Shown in pieces: positions 27,206 through 36,672 of a stretch of DNA of 64,000 bases. The notes beneath the pieces are model-generated. The model was not told where the DNA came from, searched no databases, and saw nothing but the letters and a program-made list of their open reading frames with translations. Numbering within the stretch: the first letter of the stretch is position 1; the number at the start of each line of letters is the position of its first letter. The position numbers and the translations under genes were made by a program. The stretch spans positions 1 to 64,000 of the forward strand of contig CASFVA010000051.1 in NCBI GenBank assembly GCA_949298075.1. The letters run 5' to 3'. The stretch is from an uncultured Lentisphaeria bacterium (GTDB lineage: Bacteria; Verrucomicrobiota; Lentisphaeria; Victivallales; Victivallaceae).

Positions 27206-29641
27206 ATGTTTAAAAAAGCATGGTTGCTGGCCGGCGCCGTTGGGCTGTTGACATCAGCCGGAACTGCCGGAACGGAGATTTTTCGATGTGATTTTGAAAC
27301 GGGAACCGGGCAATGGGACAACCCGGAGAGTGCTGCAACAGTTGCGCTTGCGTCGACCGCCGCTTCCGGCCGAAAATCCCTGGAGGCCCGGTTCGATCCT
27401 GGCCGTGCAGCCGGACGCAGAGGCAATAATGTTATCCGTTCTGTAAAAATCCCGGCAAAAAAGGGAGTGTACAGGCTTGGGGCCAAAGTCCAGCTTGCCG
27501 AAAATTTCGGTTCGACTTTGGGGATTGAATTTTTCAATGACAAAAACCAGAAAGTCGGCAACAACGGGGTGTATTTCGGCTGCAAACCGGATTCCGTTTC
27601 CGACTGGAACGATGTCACAGTGACTGGATACGCTTATGCCGATGACACCAGTTACGCCCTGATTAAAGTCTGGATGCCGGTTCATCTGCCGGTTCCGCAG
27701 GTGCTGAGGATTGATGACATCCGGCTGGAATCTGCCGACTCCGGGCCGACTCAGCCGCCATGGAAGCCGCAATACAAGATCCGCCCGGAAGAGACCGCGA
27801 GGTTGACGGCGGCGGATTTCCCGGGACCGGATGGAATCGTTTATCCCGATTTTTCCCGTGCTGGAGTGCGTCCCGGATTTCACGATCGCAAGGAAGGCCG
27901 GAGGCTGAAAATTGCTGATTTCGGTGCGCAACCGAACGATGGGAAGGATTGCTTCGAAGCTTTGAGCAAAGCAATCGCCGCCCTGCCTCCTGAAGGCGGG
28001 GTGATTGAATTTGACGCCGGCCATTACCGGCTCAGTCGTTTTCTGACCATAACACGTGATCACGTTGTGCTCCGGGGGGCTGGCATGGACGCCACCCGGC
28101 TTGATCTTGACTATGACACCGGCGATGGCCGGGTGGATCTCTACGGCCTGAACGACGGAGGCGGGGTGGCCCCCCACCAGCCCATTCACCTCTACGCCCG
28201 TCCGCGCAATCTCAAGCAGCTGGTCCTGAAAGCGGATGGCCGGGTATTCGGTACGCTCAGTCTCTCTGTTCATTCCGGAAACCGGTCCTATTTGTCCGCT
28301 CGGCTGCCTGAAGACCTGAGTCCGGGCCGCCATGTCATTACCGGAACTGCGATTTATCAGGACGGATCCAGTTTTTCTCAATCCAAAACCGTGATGGTGA
28401 CGCCCGGGCTGTCCGACACTTTGCCCCGTTTTACTCCCGGCGGTGTAATTCATTTTCGCGGCATGGGATTCCACGGGGGGATTATCTGCTGGCCGTCGAC
28501 GGCAAACGCGGGGATTCAAGTGTAATACTCCGTGACGAACGTCATCCTTTTCAGCCCGGAGACGCAGTTATTCTGCGTGCCCCGGAAACGCCGCGCCGCA
28601 AGGCCGAAACCCGGAATGCCTGCAACTGGGGAACTTTCCGCAGTACCATACTCTATGTCGAAAAAGTTAACGGCGCTGAAATCACTTTTAATCAGCCGCT
28701 GCGCATTGATTATCCGATCCTCGACGGGGCATTTGTCCGTGGCGTGGACCTGATTAAAGGAGGAGGGGTGGAAGATCTGACGGTGGAGCAGAAAACGGAC
28801 TACTGGTCATCATCGGTTTTATTTGATTTTGCCTCGGATTGCCTTGCCCGGAATGTGAAAGTCATAAAGTGTGGCAGAAATCCGATTTACGCCAGCAACG
28901 CCAAGTTTTGCTCAATCATTAATTGTAAATTTGATGATGCCTGGTTCAAGGGGGCGGGGGGAACGGCCTATGCCGGATGGGAGGTCGCCTATGACTGCCT
29001 TATGGATGGCATCGTCACCCGTCAGCTCCGGCATGCACCGATGGTGCAGTGGTCGGCTTCGGGAAATGTGATCCGCAATGGGGGTGTTTTACCACAGCGA
29101 TGCCCAGTGGCACTCGGGATGGACCCATGAAAACCTTTTTGAGAACTGCACGGTGATCTCCGACACCTGGGAAAACGGCGGTTATGGCAATGCATTCTGG
29201 GCTTCGGCTCCGGAGGATGGTGCGCACGGTCCGAACGGACCGCGCAATGTAGTGTACAACTGCGATGCTTATTCAATGAAAACCGCAATTTGGCTGGGAG
29301 GAATGAACGAGGGCTGGATTTTCGCGTACAACCGTTTCCGGGTCAAAGACGGCGGCGGACTTTTCGTCAAAACTGCCAGCTTTGACCACATTCTCAGGGA
29401 TAATGTATTTCTGCTGGAAGACAGGACTTCTCCTCTGGCGACTTTTGCTTCTCCGGATTGCGGAGGCATTGAACTGATCGGAAACCGGATTTACGGCGGC
29501 CGGCAGCTTTACCAGGGATTGCAGCACCCTGCCGCCGCCCGGGAAAATCATTTTTACGAATATGAAGCCGATGTGCCCCGGCCCCAGCCGCCGGTTGCTT
29601 CGATTTACGAATGGCAGCGGCGGCAGCGTGGATTGAATTGA
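27206..29641 (+). pseudogene. Secreted pectate-lyase-like beta-helix protein, frameshifted twice
   Basis: One gene of about 811 codons split over two frames. Frame A runs 27206-28480: signal peptide (residues 1-21), a beta-sandwich module (about 24-175, possibly carbohydrate-binding, ending VLRIDDIRLE), then the start of a pectate-lyase-superfamily helix (IADFGAQPNDGKDCFEALSK, GGVIEFDAGHYRLSRFLTI). At the G6 run 28475-28480 one G seems missing; reading continues one base earlier (DYLLAVDGKRGDSSVILRDE) through 28481-29080. At the G5 run 29080-29084 one G seems extra, and frame A resumes (NGVFYHSDAQWHSGWTHENL) to the stop at 29641. The middle part keeps good coding sense, so the changes are recent, switchable or sequence errors. 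The product would be exported and act on polysaccharide. Confidence 0.8.
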
Positions 29642-29795
29642 CCGGAGGCTGAACACATTCTGCCGGCAATGGCCGGTACACTGCGGCTGGTTGACTGATT
29701 GCAGCTCATTCGGCACCGGAAGGCGTCGAAATGACAGTGCATGGATCCGGGTGGGAGAGGCGGGGACCGGAAACGGGAATTTACTCCGGCTGAGC

Positions 29796-29824
29796 TTGAA
29801 TTTTTCGGGCTCCAAACGTATTTT
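29796..29824 (+). promoter_or_regulatory. Promoter of pepF
   Basis: TTGAAT (29796-29801), a 17-base spacer and TATTTT (29819-29824) lie 40 bases before the pepF start codon. Confidence 0.55.
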
Positions 29825-29863
29825 AAGAAATTGTCAGAACATATTGGCCGAGGAGTTTGTGTT

Positions 29864-31636
29864 ATGCCGGAAAAAGAACCCGTTTGGAACCTTGAGGCAC
29901 TGTATCAGAATGCCGAGGACTGGGAAGCCGACTTTAAACGCATGCGCCCCCTGGCCGAGGCCTTTGCCGCTTATCGGGAACGCCTTGGAGAGGCTCCGGA
30001 AACCCTGGCGGCAGCCATTGCCGCCAGGGATGACTACTCCAGACTGGCCGAAAAAGTATACAGCTACGCCCATTTGCGCAGTGACGAAAACGTAGCTGAC
30101 AGCACCAATCGCGCCAGAGTGGATCGGGTGATGGCCTGTTTTGCCGGACTGGCTGAACTGGAAAGTTGGTTTGAACCGGAATTCATGCGCATTGACGAAA
30201 ACCGCCTCCGTGAGTGGTTGACTCATCCGGCATTGATTTTCTATCGCCGCAGTTTGGAACAGCTGATGCGGGAACGGGAGCATACGCTTTCTGAGCCGGA
30301 GGAGAGAGTGCTGGGCGCCCTCTCCGACGTAATGGGGGCGCCGGCCAAAATTTTCGGTATTCTGAACGATGCCGATTCGGATTTCGGGCGGGTGACCGGG
30401 GAGGGCGGGCGCCGCCTGGAGCTGACTCATGGCAGTTACCGCCGACTCATGGAAAGTCCGCAGCGGGAAGTCAGAAGGCGTGCTTTCCGGAAACTGTACT
30501 CCTTCTACCAGGGTAAACGCAATACTTTCGCCGCCACCCTGGACGCCACGGTCCGGCGTCATGCGACTATGGCCAGATTGCGGCGTTACCCTTCCGCACT
30601 GGCGGCGGCGCTTGCTCCCGACAATGTTCCTGAAAAAGTATATCGCAATCTGATTGACAGTGTTCATTCCGGATTGTCCGGGTTTTACCGCTACATGGAT
30701 CTGCGTGCAGAAGTACTTCATCTTGACCACCTGGATATGTACGATATGTACAATCCGCTGTTGCCGGATTATCGCCGGGAATATCCTTTCAAATCCGGCG
30801 CCGCAGTGGTCAGGGAGGCTTTGCGTCCATTGGGAAAAGAATATCTGACCAACCTTGATCTGGCCTTCCGGCAACGCTGGATAGACGTTCCAGAACGCAA
30901 AGGCAAACGCTCCGGAGCTTATTCCGGCGGCTGTTACGACAGTTATCCCTATGTTCTGCTCAACTACAATCGGACCCTGAATGATGTTTTCACACTGGCG
31001 CATGAGCTGGGGCACTCCATGCACAGTTTCTACAGCAATTCCTCTCAGCCCTACCACTACGCCGACTATGAAATTTTTGTCGCAGAAGTGGCCAGCACCA
31101 CCAATGAAGTGCTTTTGTTTGAGCATCTGCTGAAAAACACCGATGATCGTCTGGAACGCTGCTTCCTCTACGGCTATCTGGCCGATGAAATTCGCGGCAC
31201 CATTTTCCGGCAGACAATGTTCGCGGAATACGAACTGCTTATGCATGAGACAGTCGAGCAAGGCGGAACGCTTGACGCCGACCTGCTGTCTGAGCGCTAT
31301 TATGAATTGAACCGCTTGTATTACGGCCCCAGGGTGCTGGCGGATCGGAGCATCGGATTGGAATGGTCCCGGATCCCGCATTTTTATTACAACTTTTATG
31401 TATACAAATATGCCACCGGCATGTCGGCCGCGCTTCAATTGGCTGAACGGCTGCTGAGCGGTGATGACGACGCCCGCCGCGCTTATTTCGGGTTCCTCCG
31501 GGCCGGAGGTTCCAAGGATGTGCTTGATATTATGCGGGATGCAGGAGTCGATTTGTCAACTCCGGAACCGATTAAGGCGGCGCTCGCATACTTTGACCGG
31601 CTGATCGATCGGCTCCGGGCGGAACTGAATTCATGA
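29864..31636 (+). CDS. pepF: Oligoendopeptidase F (M3 family)
   Basis: A 590-residue cytoplasmic zinc metallopeptidase cutting short peptides. The zinc motif HELGH begins at residue 380 (TLAHELGHSMHSFY), with the third ligand Glu in FVAEVASTTNE about 28 residues on. PVWNLEALYQNAEDWEADF at the N terminus and RFRQ-like IRGTIFRQTMFAEYEL further down are typical of PepF. The ATG at 29864 has GAGGAG eight bases before it; the frame is open to 29741, without support. The stop overlaps the hydE start by four bases. Confidence 0.95.
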   Translation: MPEKEPVWNLEALYQNAEDWEADFKRMRPLAEAFAAYRERLGEAPETLAAAIAARDDYSRLAEKVYSYAHLRSDENVADSTNRARVDRVMACFAGLAELESWFEPEFMRIDENRLREWLTHPALIFYRRSLEQLMREREHTLSEPEERVLGALSDVMGAPAKIFGILNDADSDFGRVTGEGGRRLELTHGSYRRLMESPQREVRRRAFRKLYSFYQGKRNTFAATLDATVRRHATMARLRRYPSALAAALAPDNVPEKVYRNLIDSVHSGLSGFYRYMDLRAEVLHLDHLDMYDMYNPLLPDYRREYPFKSGAAVVREALRPLGKEYLTNLDLAFRQRWIDVPERKGKRSGAYSGGCYDSYPYVLLNYNRTLNDVFTLAHELGHSMHSFYSNSSQPYHYADYEIFVAEVASTTNEVLLFEHLLKNTDDRLERCFLYGYLADEIRGTIFRQTMFAEYELLMHETVEQGGTLDADLLSERYYELNRLYYGPRVLADRSIGLEWSRIPHFYYNFYVYKYATGMSAALQLAERLLSGDDDARRAYFGFLRAGGSKDVLDIMRDAGVDLSTPEPIKAALAYFDRLIDRLRAELNS

Positions 31637-32763
31637 TGCTCGACCGCATATTGGCCAGGGGAGAAGCCGGAGCCGGACTTTCCGCCCGGGAGTTGACGCA
31701 GTTGCTGAACCTGGAGGATCCGGCGGAACAGCAGGCTCTGTTTGACGCGGCCTACCGGGTAAAACTGCGCCATGTCGGCCCATGGGTCCGGCTCCGCGGG
31801 CTGATTGAAATGAGCAATTTCTGTATCCGCGACTGTTATTACTGCGGTATCCGCAGGAGCAATCGCCGGATTAATCGCTTTGAATTGTCATTCGACGAGA
31901 TTCTCGCTGCCGCCAAAAATGCGCTCGGATTCGGATACGGGTCCATTGTCCTCCAGAGCGGCGAGCGCAGCGATCCGGATTTTGTCGAGTTTATTGAGTC
32001 GGTCACTGCCGCCATCTGCGCCTTGCCCGGATGCGCCGGCATCACCCTGTCGTGCGGCGAACAGACCATGGAAACGTACCGCCGATGGCGTCGGGCCGGA
32101 GCTGAACGCTATTTGTTGCGGATTGAGAGTTCAAATCCCCGGATTTTCCGGAGCATTCACCCTGCGGATGCGTCGTTCGATGACCGGGTCGCCGCCTTGC
32201 ACCGGCTCCGGGAATGCGATTATCAGGTCGGCACCGGTGTCATGATTGGCCTGCCGGGACAGTCCGGGGCGGATTTGGCCGATGACATTGAGTTTTTTCA
32301 CCGGCTTGACATCGACATGATCGGCATGGGTCCCTGGCTGCCGCATCATGATGCTCCGCTGCGGGATGTTGAGCCGGAAACTCCGGAGCGGGCCCGGAAA
32401 AGATTTGAACTCGGATTGCGGATGATTGCCTGCACCAGACTTCAATTGCAGGATGTCAACATAGCTTCCACCACCGCATTGCAGGCTCTTGCCCCCCGGG
32501 GCAGGGAACTGGGGCTGCTGGCCGGAGCCAACGTGATCATGCCCAACGCCGGCGGAATTGAACATCGGGCGGACTACACGCTGTATGACAACAAGCCGGG
32601 ACTGGATGAGAATGCATCGGAAACCCGCCTGGCCCTGGAACAATCCATCGCTGAGATCGGGGAAAAAATCGCTTATGACGTTGCCGGAACGTCACCCCAT
32701 TATTTAAAACGTCAATCAAGTCAGGAAAAGCAACCGTCGCCGGAGCCGCGTATCGGCGATTAA
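31633..32763 (+). CDS. hydE: [FeFe] hydrogenase maturase HydE (radical SAM)
   Basis: A 376-residue radical SAM enzyme that helps build the H-cluster of [FeFe] hydrogenases. The [4Fe-4S] motif is C64-C68-C71 in SNFCIRDCYYCGIRRSN. Also visible are LQSGERSD, TLSCGEQTMETYRRW, RYLLRIESSNP, GTGVMIGLPGQS and GMGPWLPHHDAPL, which are typical of HydE and distinguish it from BioB. The C-terminal 25 residues are loose and charged. HydF, HydG and the hydrogenase itself are not in the window. It overlaps pepF by four bases, an unexpected partner. Confidence 0.92.
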   Translation: MMLDRILARGEAGAGLSARELTQLLNLEDPAEQQALFDAAYRVKLRHVGPWVRLRGLIEMSNFCIRDCYYCGIRRSNRRINRFELSFDEILAAAKNALGFGYGSIVLQSGERSDPDFVEFIESVTAAICALPGCAGITLSCGEQTMETYRRWRRAGAERYLLRIESSNPRIFRSIHPADASFDDRVAALHRLRECDYQVGTGVMIGLPGQSGADLADDIEFFHRLDIDMIGMGPWLPHHDAPLRDVEPETPERARKRFELGLRMIACTRLQLQDVNIASTTALQALAPRGRELGLLAGANVIMPNAGGIEHRADYTLYDNKPGLDENASETRLALEQSIAEIGEKIAYDVAGTSPHYLKRQSSQEKQPSPEPRIGD

Positions 32764-32825
32764 ACATACATCAATTACCCGCCGGGACCGTGCGGATTCC
32801 CGGCGAAGCTGTGAGGATGCAACAC

Positions 32826-34745
32826 ATGTTTGGATTTTATCGGATCGCTGCCGGGGTTCCGCGTCAGAACGTCGCGGATGTGGACTACAATGTGGAGCAG
32901 ATACTGAAATTAGCAGAGGCCGGCCAGGCTGAAGAAGCCGCGGTAATGATTTTTCCTGAGCTTGCGGTTACCGGCTATTCCTGCGCCGATCTTTTTCACA
33001 ATCGCATGCTGCTGACGGCGGCTGAACATGGAGTCCGCCGCCTGTTGCGGGAACTCCCGGACGGCCCGTTGTTTGCCATCGGAGCTCCGGTTGAATTCCG
33101 CAATCGGCTGTTCAACGCCGCCCTTGTAATCAGAAATCACCGTCTGCTTGGCATTGTTCCCAAAAGCAATTTGCCCAACTATCGGGAGTTTTACGAAAAA
33201 AGGTATTTTTCCTCCGGCTGGAATTTAAGGGGGGAAACGCTGACGTATGCCGGGGAAGACCGGGTTCCGATTGGCGTTGATCTGCTTTTTGAAACCCCGG
33301 ACGGCGTTCGCATCGGAGTGGAAATCTGCGAGGACATGTGGAGTGTTATCCCCCCAAGCTCCCGCTTGGCTCTGGCCGGTGCCACCCTGCTGTTGAATCT
33401 TTCCGCCAGCAACGAATTGGTTGGCAAAGCGGATTACCGGCGCGGACTGGTCGCCCGGCAGAGTGCATCCTGCGTGGCCGTTTACGCATATGTTTCCTGC
33501 GGTGTGCACGAGTCCACCACCGACGTGGTATGCGGCGGTCACGCGCTGATCGCTGAAAACGGAACCGTTATTCTGGATTCTGAACGTTTTGGCCGGGAGA
33601 GTGTACTTTATACCGGCGATGTCGATTTGGAAAGAGTCGCAACCGCCAGGCTTTCCGACAGTCCTTTCGCCTCTGGCGTCGAAATGTCGGAAAACCAGGT
33701 CTGGCGCCGCCTTGACACAGAGGCTTTGCGCGCCCCCTCGGCTTTGCGCCGCCAGATTTCTCCGCAGCCATTTGTGCCCCAACAATCGGCGGTCCGGGAT
33801 GAGCGTTGCCGGGAAATCTTTGCTATTCAATCCGCCGGACTGGCCAAGCGCATTGAACATACCCGGGCAGAAAGCCTGGTAATTGGCATTTCAGGCGGAT
33901 TGGATTCCACTCTTGCCTTACTGGTGTGTGTCAATACCATGAAATTGCTGGGGCGCTCCCCTGGTGAGGTGATTGCCATAACCATGCCGGGATTCGGAAC
34001 CACCGACCGCACTTACAACAACGCAGTCGGACTCTGCCGCAAACTGGGCGTCACCCTGCGGGAAATCAGTATTAAAAACGCCTGTCTTGAGCATTTTGAA
34101 GCCATTGGACATGATCCCGACAAGCATAATGTGGTCTATGAAAACTCCCAGGCCCGCGAACGCACGCAGATCCTGCTGGATGTCGCCAATCAGACCGGAG
34201 GAATTGCGGTCGGAACCGGAGATTTGTCGGAACTGGCGATGGGGTGGTGCACATACAACGGCGATCACATTTCAATGTACAGCGTAAATTGTTCGGTCCC
34301 CAAAACCCTCATTCGCTATGTTATCGGATGGGTTGGCGACAACTCCGATGCTGAGGTTAAAGCGATTTTGGACGATGTGATTGCGACCCCGGTCAGTCCC
34401 GAATTGTTGCCGGCGCAGGAGGATGGGGCGATCAGTCAGAAGACGGAGGATATCATCGGACCATATGAGGTGCATGATTTCTTTCTTTACCACTTTCTCA
34501 AATACGGAGCCGCTCCCGAGAAACTGCTTTATCTGGCGGTTGCAGCCTTTGGCGACGTCTACTCTGAAAGTGCGCTGCGAAACTTTTTGAAAACCTTTCT
34601 GCGGCGCTTCTTCAGTCAGCAGTTTAAACGCAGCTGCATGCCTGACGGGCCGAAAGTCGGCACTATCAGTCTGTCTCCACGGGGGGACTGGCGTATGCCT
34701 TCAGATGCCGCGGCCCGGCAATGGCTTGAATCTCTGGAAAAATAG
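32826..34745 (+). CDS. nadE: Glutamine-dependent NAD+ synthetase
   Basis: A 639-residue two-domain enzyme making NAD+ from deamido-NAD+. The N-terminal nitrilase-type glutaminase carries the Glu-Lys-Cys triad in [30 protein letters not shown] and [10 protein letters not shown]. The C-terminal synthetase has the pyrophosphate loop [14 protein letters not shown], then [16 protein letters not shown] and [19 protein letters not shown]. The start at 32826 is preferred (GAGG nine bases before; [12 protein letters not shown] matches family starts); ATGs or GTGs further upstream are possible. It follows hydE after 62 bases. Confidence 0.95.
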   Translation: MFGFYRIAAGVPRQNVADVDYNVEQILKLAEAGQAEEAAVMIFPELAVTGYSCADLFHNRMLLTAAEHGVRRLLRELPDGPLFAIGAPVEFRNRLFNAALVIRNHRLLGIVPKSNLPNYREFYEKRYFSSGWNLRGETLTYAGEDRVPIGVDLLFETPDGVRIGVEICEDMWSVIPPSSRLALAGATLLLNLSASNELVGKADYRRGLVARQSASCVAVYAYVSCGVHESTTDVVCGGHALIAENGTVILDSERFGRESVLYTGDVDLERVATARLSDSPFASGVEMSENQVWRRLDTEALRAPSALRRQISPQPFVPQQSAVRDERCREIFAIQSAGLAKRIEHTRAESLVIGISGGLDSTLALLVCVNTMKLLGRSPGEVIAITMPGFGTTDRTYNNAVGLCRKLGVTLREISIKNACLEHFEAIGHDPDKHNVVYENSQARERTQILLDVANQTGGIAVGTGDLSELAMGWCTYNGDHISMYSVNCSVPKTLIRYVIGWVGDNSDAEVKAILDDVIATPVSPELLPAQEDGAISQKTEDIIGPYEVHDFFLYHFLKYGAAPEKLLYLAVAAFGDVYSESALRNFLKTFLRRFFSQQFKRSCMPDGPKVGTISLSPRGDWRMPSDAAARQWLESLEK

Positions 34746-34771
34746 CGGCAGAGAGGAGCGCATGGCTGAGA

Positions 34772-35527
34772 TCAGCAGACAATATGTTCCTCATGGGACA
34801 TGATGATTCCTGCCACGGCCAATCCCGGCAGAAACAACAACGCGGCGCCCGGAATCATCAGCAGCAGATAGGCGGTTACTCCAAAGCCAAGCACCGACAT
34901 TTTGTGACCGGCCGCCCGGATCCTCAAGTCGGATACCTCCAGCATTCGGTTGAATCCGGCGGGAAAGAGGTAAGAAATACCGAGACGGTAACCGAGTATT
35001 CCGGCAGCCAGCAGCAGGGCAGGGGTTGGCAGAACCAGGCTCAGCAGAAACAGGGGCAGGGCAATGACTCCGGAAACGAGGCCAAACCAGGTGCACTCGA
35101 TGGTCAGGCGCAGATTCTGAGACCATGACAGGTAGTTTTCAGGAGTCCGATAAAGTTCCAGTTCGCAACGTCTGGAAAGACTGTCAAAAATGAGCGAACC
35201 GAACATTTCATACACTCCGGCAAAAGTTGCCGCAACCACCGCCATCCCCAGCAGCGCAGCCGTGAATTTAAACACCCCGCGCAGAAAAAAATATAGCCAT
35301 TCCAGCCATTCCGGGGGAGACGCGGATTGGTCCGGAGCAAAGAGCCACTGCTCGAGTGCCGGCACCAGCCAGCCGAAAAATAGTATGGCAAGCCCCAGAT
35401 ACAACACCACCGCCATTACCAGCGGCGGAGTCGCGTAACGCCACCAGCGCGGGGTGGAGTAAAACAGTTTGATTCCGTAGAATACATAACCAGCGCCGCG
35501 GCAAAAGGCTTCAAAAGCATTCTTCAT
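34772..35527 (-). CDS. EI24/CysZ-like integral membrane protein
   Basis: A 251-residue membrane protein with about four to five hydrophobic segments: near residues 35-55, 85-108, 145-185 and 213-240. The layout and the starting phrase FCRGAGYVFYGIKLFYSTPRW resemble the EI24 domain family that includes the sulfate permease CysZ. No sulfur-assimilation gene is close, so a sulfate role is unsupported. It overlaps the PHP phosphatase gene by four bases and is convergent with nadE. Confidence 0.75.
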   Translation of the reverse strand: MKNAFEAFCRGAGYVFYGIKLFYSTPRWWRYATPPLVMAVVLYLGLAILFFGWLVPALEQWLFAPDQSASPPEWLEWLYFFLRGVFKFTAALLGMAVVAATFAGVYEMFGSLIFDSLSRRCELELYRTPENYLSWSQNLRLTIECTWFGLVSGVIALPLFLLSLVLPTPALLLAAGILGYRLGISYLFPAGFNRMLEVSDLRIRAAGHKMSVLGFGVTAYLLLMIPGAALLFLPGLAVAGIIMSHEEHIVC

Positions 35528-36366
35528 GTCAGACGCGTTCCGGTCGCGGTGCGGCTGGCAATTTGTTCGGCCAGCTGCGAATTAGCCAGCTGAATTCCCA
35601 GGTCATCAGCCAGGGCGCAGGCTTCAGAGTAATGGTCCCAGACTTGCTCCGGATGATGAGCATCCGAGCCGAATACGGCTCGAGCTCCATTTTCAGCCGC
35701 CAACTCCCAGAACCGCCGCACCGGGTAGCAATAGCGGCAGCCGCCATCGGACAGCTGCTTAAGGGGGCGGCGCATACCGTTCCCGTTTATTTCCAAGGGG
35801 AGGTCAAGGCTGACTGCAGCTTCAATCAGATCCTTGAACATGGCATCATGTTCGGCAGTCCAGTCTCCAAAAGCCATTGCCGGCATATCTGGATGCGCCA
35901 GGTAGTCAATCAGACCGCTCTGCATGAGACGAATCGATTTTTCAATGAAAAGCCGAACCTGATCATTCGAAAGTTCGCGTCCGTTCTTTCCCCCCACCGG
36001 AGAGACGATTCCGGAATCAGTTTCATAAAAGTGGACCCCTCCGATCAAATAATCAAAATGATATTCACCCCGATAGGTATCTTCGTAAAAAGCGAGGCTG
36101 AGATCATTTCTTAAGTCGATCTCAAGTCCGGCCCAAATGGTCAGGTCCGGAAACAGTTCATTGGCATTCCGCACCGCCGAACAATAGTCGCCAAGCTGGG
36201 AAAAACGCATGCGTGAACTGTCATATGCATTGTCAGGGAAGGGGGAATGTTCTGAAAAACCAAGCACTTCCAGTTGACTGGCAACGGCAGCCCGGGCGTA
36301 ATCCTCGACTGTCCCGGAACCATGATTGCACATATAAGTATGAGTATGCAGGTTGATTCGTCTCAT
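35524..36366 (-). CDS. PHP-family phosphatase, histidinol-phosphatase-like
   Basis: A 280-residue metal-dependent phosphoesterase of the polymerase-and-histidinol-phosphatase family. Metal-binding motifs appear in order: NLHTHTYMCNHG, GFSEHSPF, GLEIDLR, YLIGGVHF, IDYLAHPDM and FGSDAHHPEQ. The sequence fits HisK-type histidinol-phosphatases, the last-but-one step of histidine synthesis, but other small phosphorylated substrates are possible since no his genes are nearby. Its stop overlaps the EI24-like gene by four bases. Confidence 0.85.
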   Translation of the reverse strand: MRRINLHTHTYMCNHGSGTVEDYARAAVASQLEVLGFSEHSPFPDNAYDSSRMRFSQLGDYCSAVRNANELFPDLTIWAGLEIDLRNDLSLAFYEDTYRGEYHFDYLIGGVHFYETDSGIVSPVGGKNGRELSNDQVRLFIEKSIRLMQSGLIDYLAHPDMPAMAFGDWTAEHDAMFKDLIEAAVSLDLPLEINGNGMRRPLKQLSDGGCRYCYPVRRFWELAAENGARAVFGSDAHHPEQVWDHYSEACALADDLGIQLANSQLAEQIASRTATGTRLT

Positions 36367-36444
36367 TTCAATCGAAGCATCACTCTTGCTTGAACCGGTG
36401 CCTTTGGCGTTGACGGAAACAGGTACTTAAACTTATCCGAAAAT

Positions 36445-36472
36445 ACTATAGCATTTAATTACGGAAAAACAA
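36445..36472 (-). promoter_or_regulatory. Probable promoter of the PHP phosphatase gene
   Basis: On the minus strand TTGTTT (36467-36472) and TATAGT (36445-36450) are separated by 16 bases and lie about 80 bases before the start codon at 36366. Confidence 0.45.
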
Positions 36473-36488
36473 ATAAAGGTTTGAATCA

Positions 36489-36506
36489 AAATGCTGATCA
36501 GCATTT
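36489..36506. promoter_or_regulatory. Perfect 18-base palindrome (operator candidate)
   Basis: AAATGCTGATCAGCATTT reads the same on both strands with no loop, which suits a dimeric DNA-binding protein more than an RNA hairpin. It lies just upstream of the PHP-gene promoter. Confidence 0.45.
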
Positions 36507-36566
36507 CCTGTACTCGCTGTATTTCAATAATCCGGAGACTTTAAGTCTTTCTCCAGACCGGTAACC

Positions 36567-36604
36567 GAAAAAAACGCCATGAAAGCCTCCAATCTCTCAT
36601 GGCG
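36567..36604 (-). terminator. Terminator of the PL8-LVIVD operon
   Basis: CGCCATGA (36575-36582) pairs with TCATGGCG (36597-36604) and is followed on the minus strand by TTTTTTT (complement of 36568-36574). It lies about 70 bases after the LVIVD stop codon. Confidence 0.75.
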
Positions 36605-36672
36605 ATTACTAACCGTTTGAAGCTGAAATGCGTCCGAACCATCACAGGATGGCCGATTTCAGCCAGTTTATA

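Larger units (their letters stand above)
36367..36672. other. Intergenic region with palindrome, promoter and terminator
   Basis: The 306-base gap holds the promoter of the PHP gene (36445-36472), an 18-base perfect palindrome at 36489-36506 and the terminator of the LVIVD gene (36567-36604). No further gene is seen. Confidence 0.6.

Noticed and set aside
27254-28519. Minus-strand open frame opposite the beta-helix gene
   Set aside because: Antisense shadow of a gene with signal peptide and pectate-lyase motif; no ribosome site or motif of its own.
28532-28753. 73-codon frame in the middle of the beta-helix gene
   Set aside because: It is out of frame with the conserved reading, which continues in another frame through this stretch.
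29834-31438. Long minus-strand open frame opposite pepF
   Set aside because: It mirrors pepF, which has a clear HELGH site and ribosome site. The antisense frame shows no domain or start signal.
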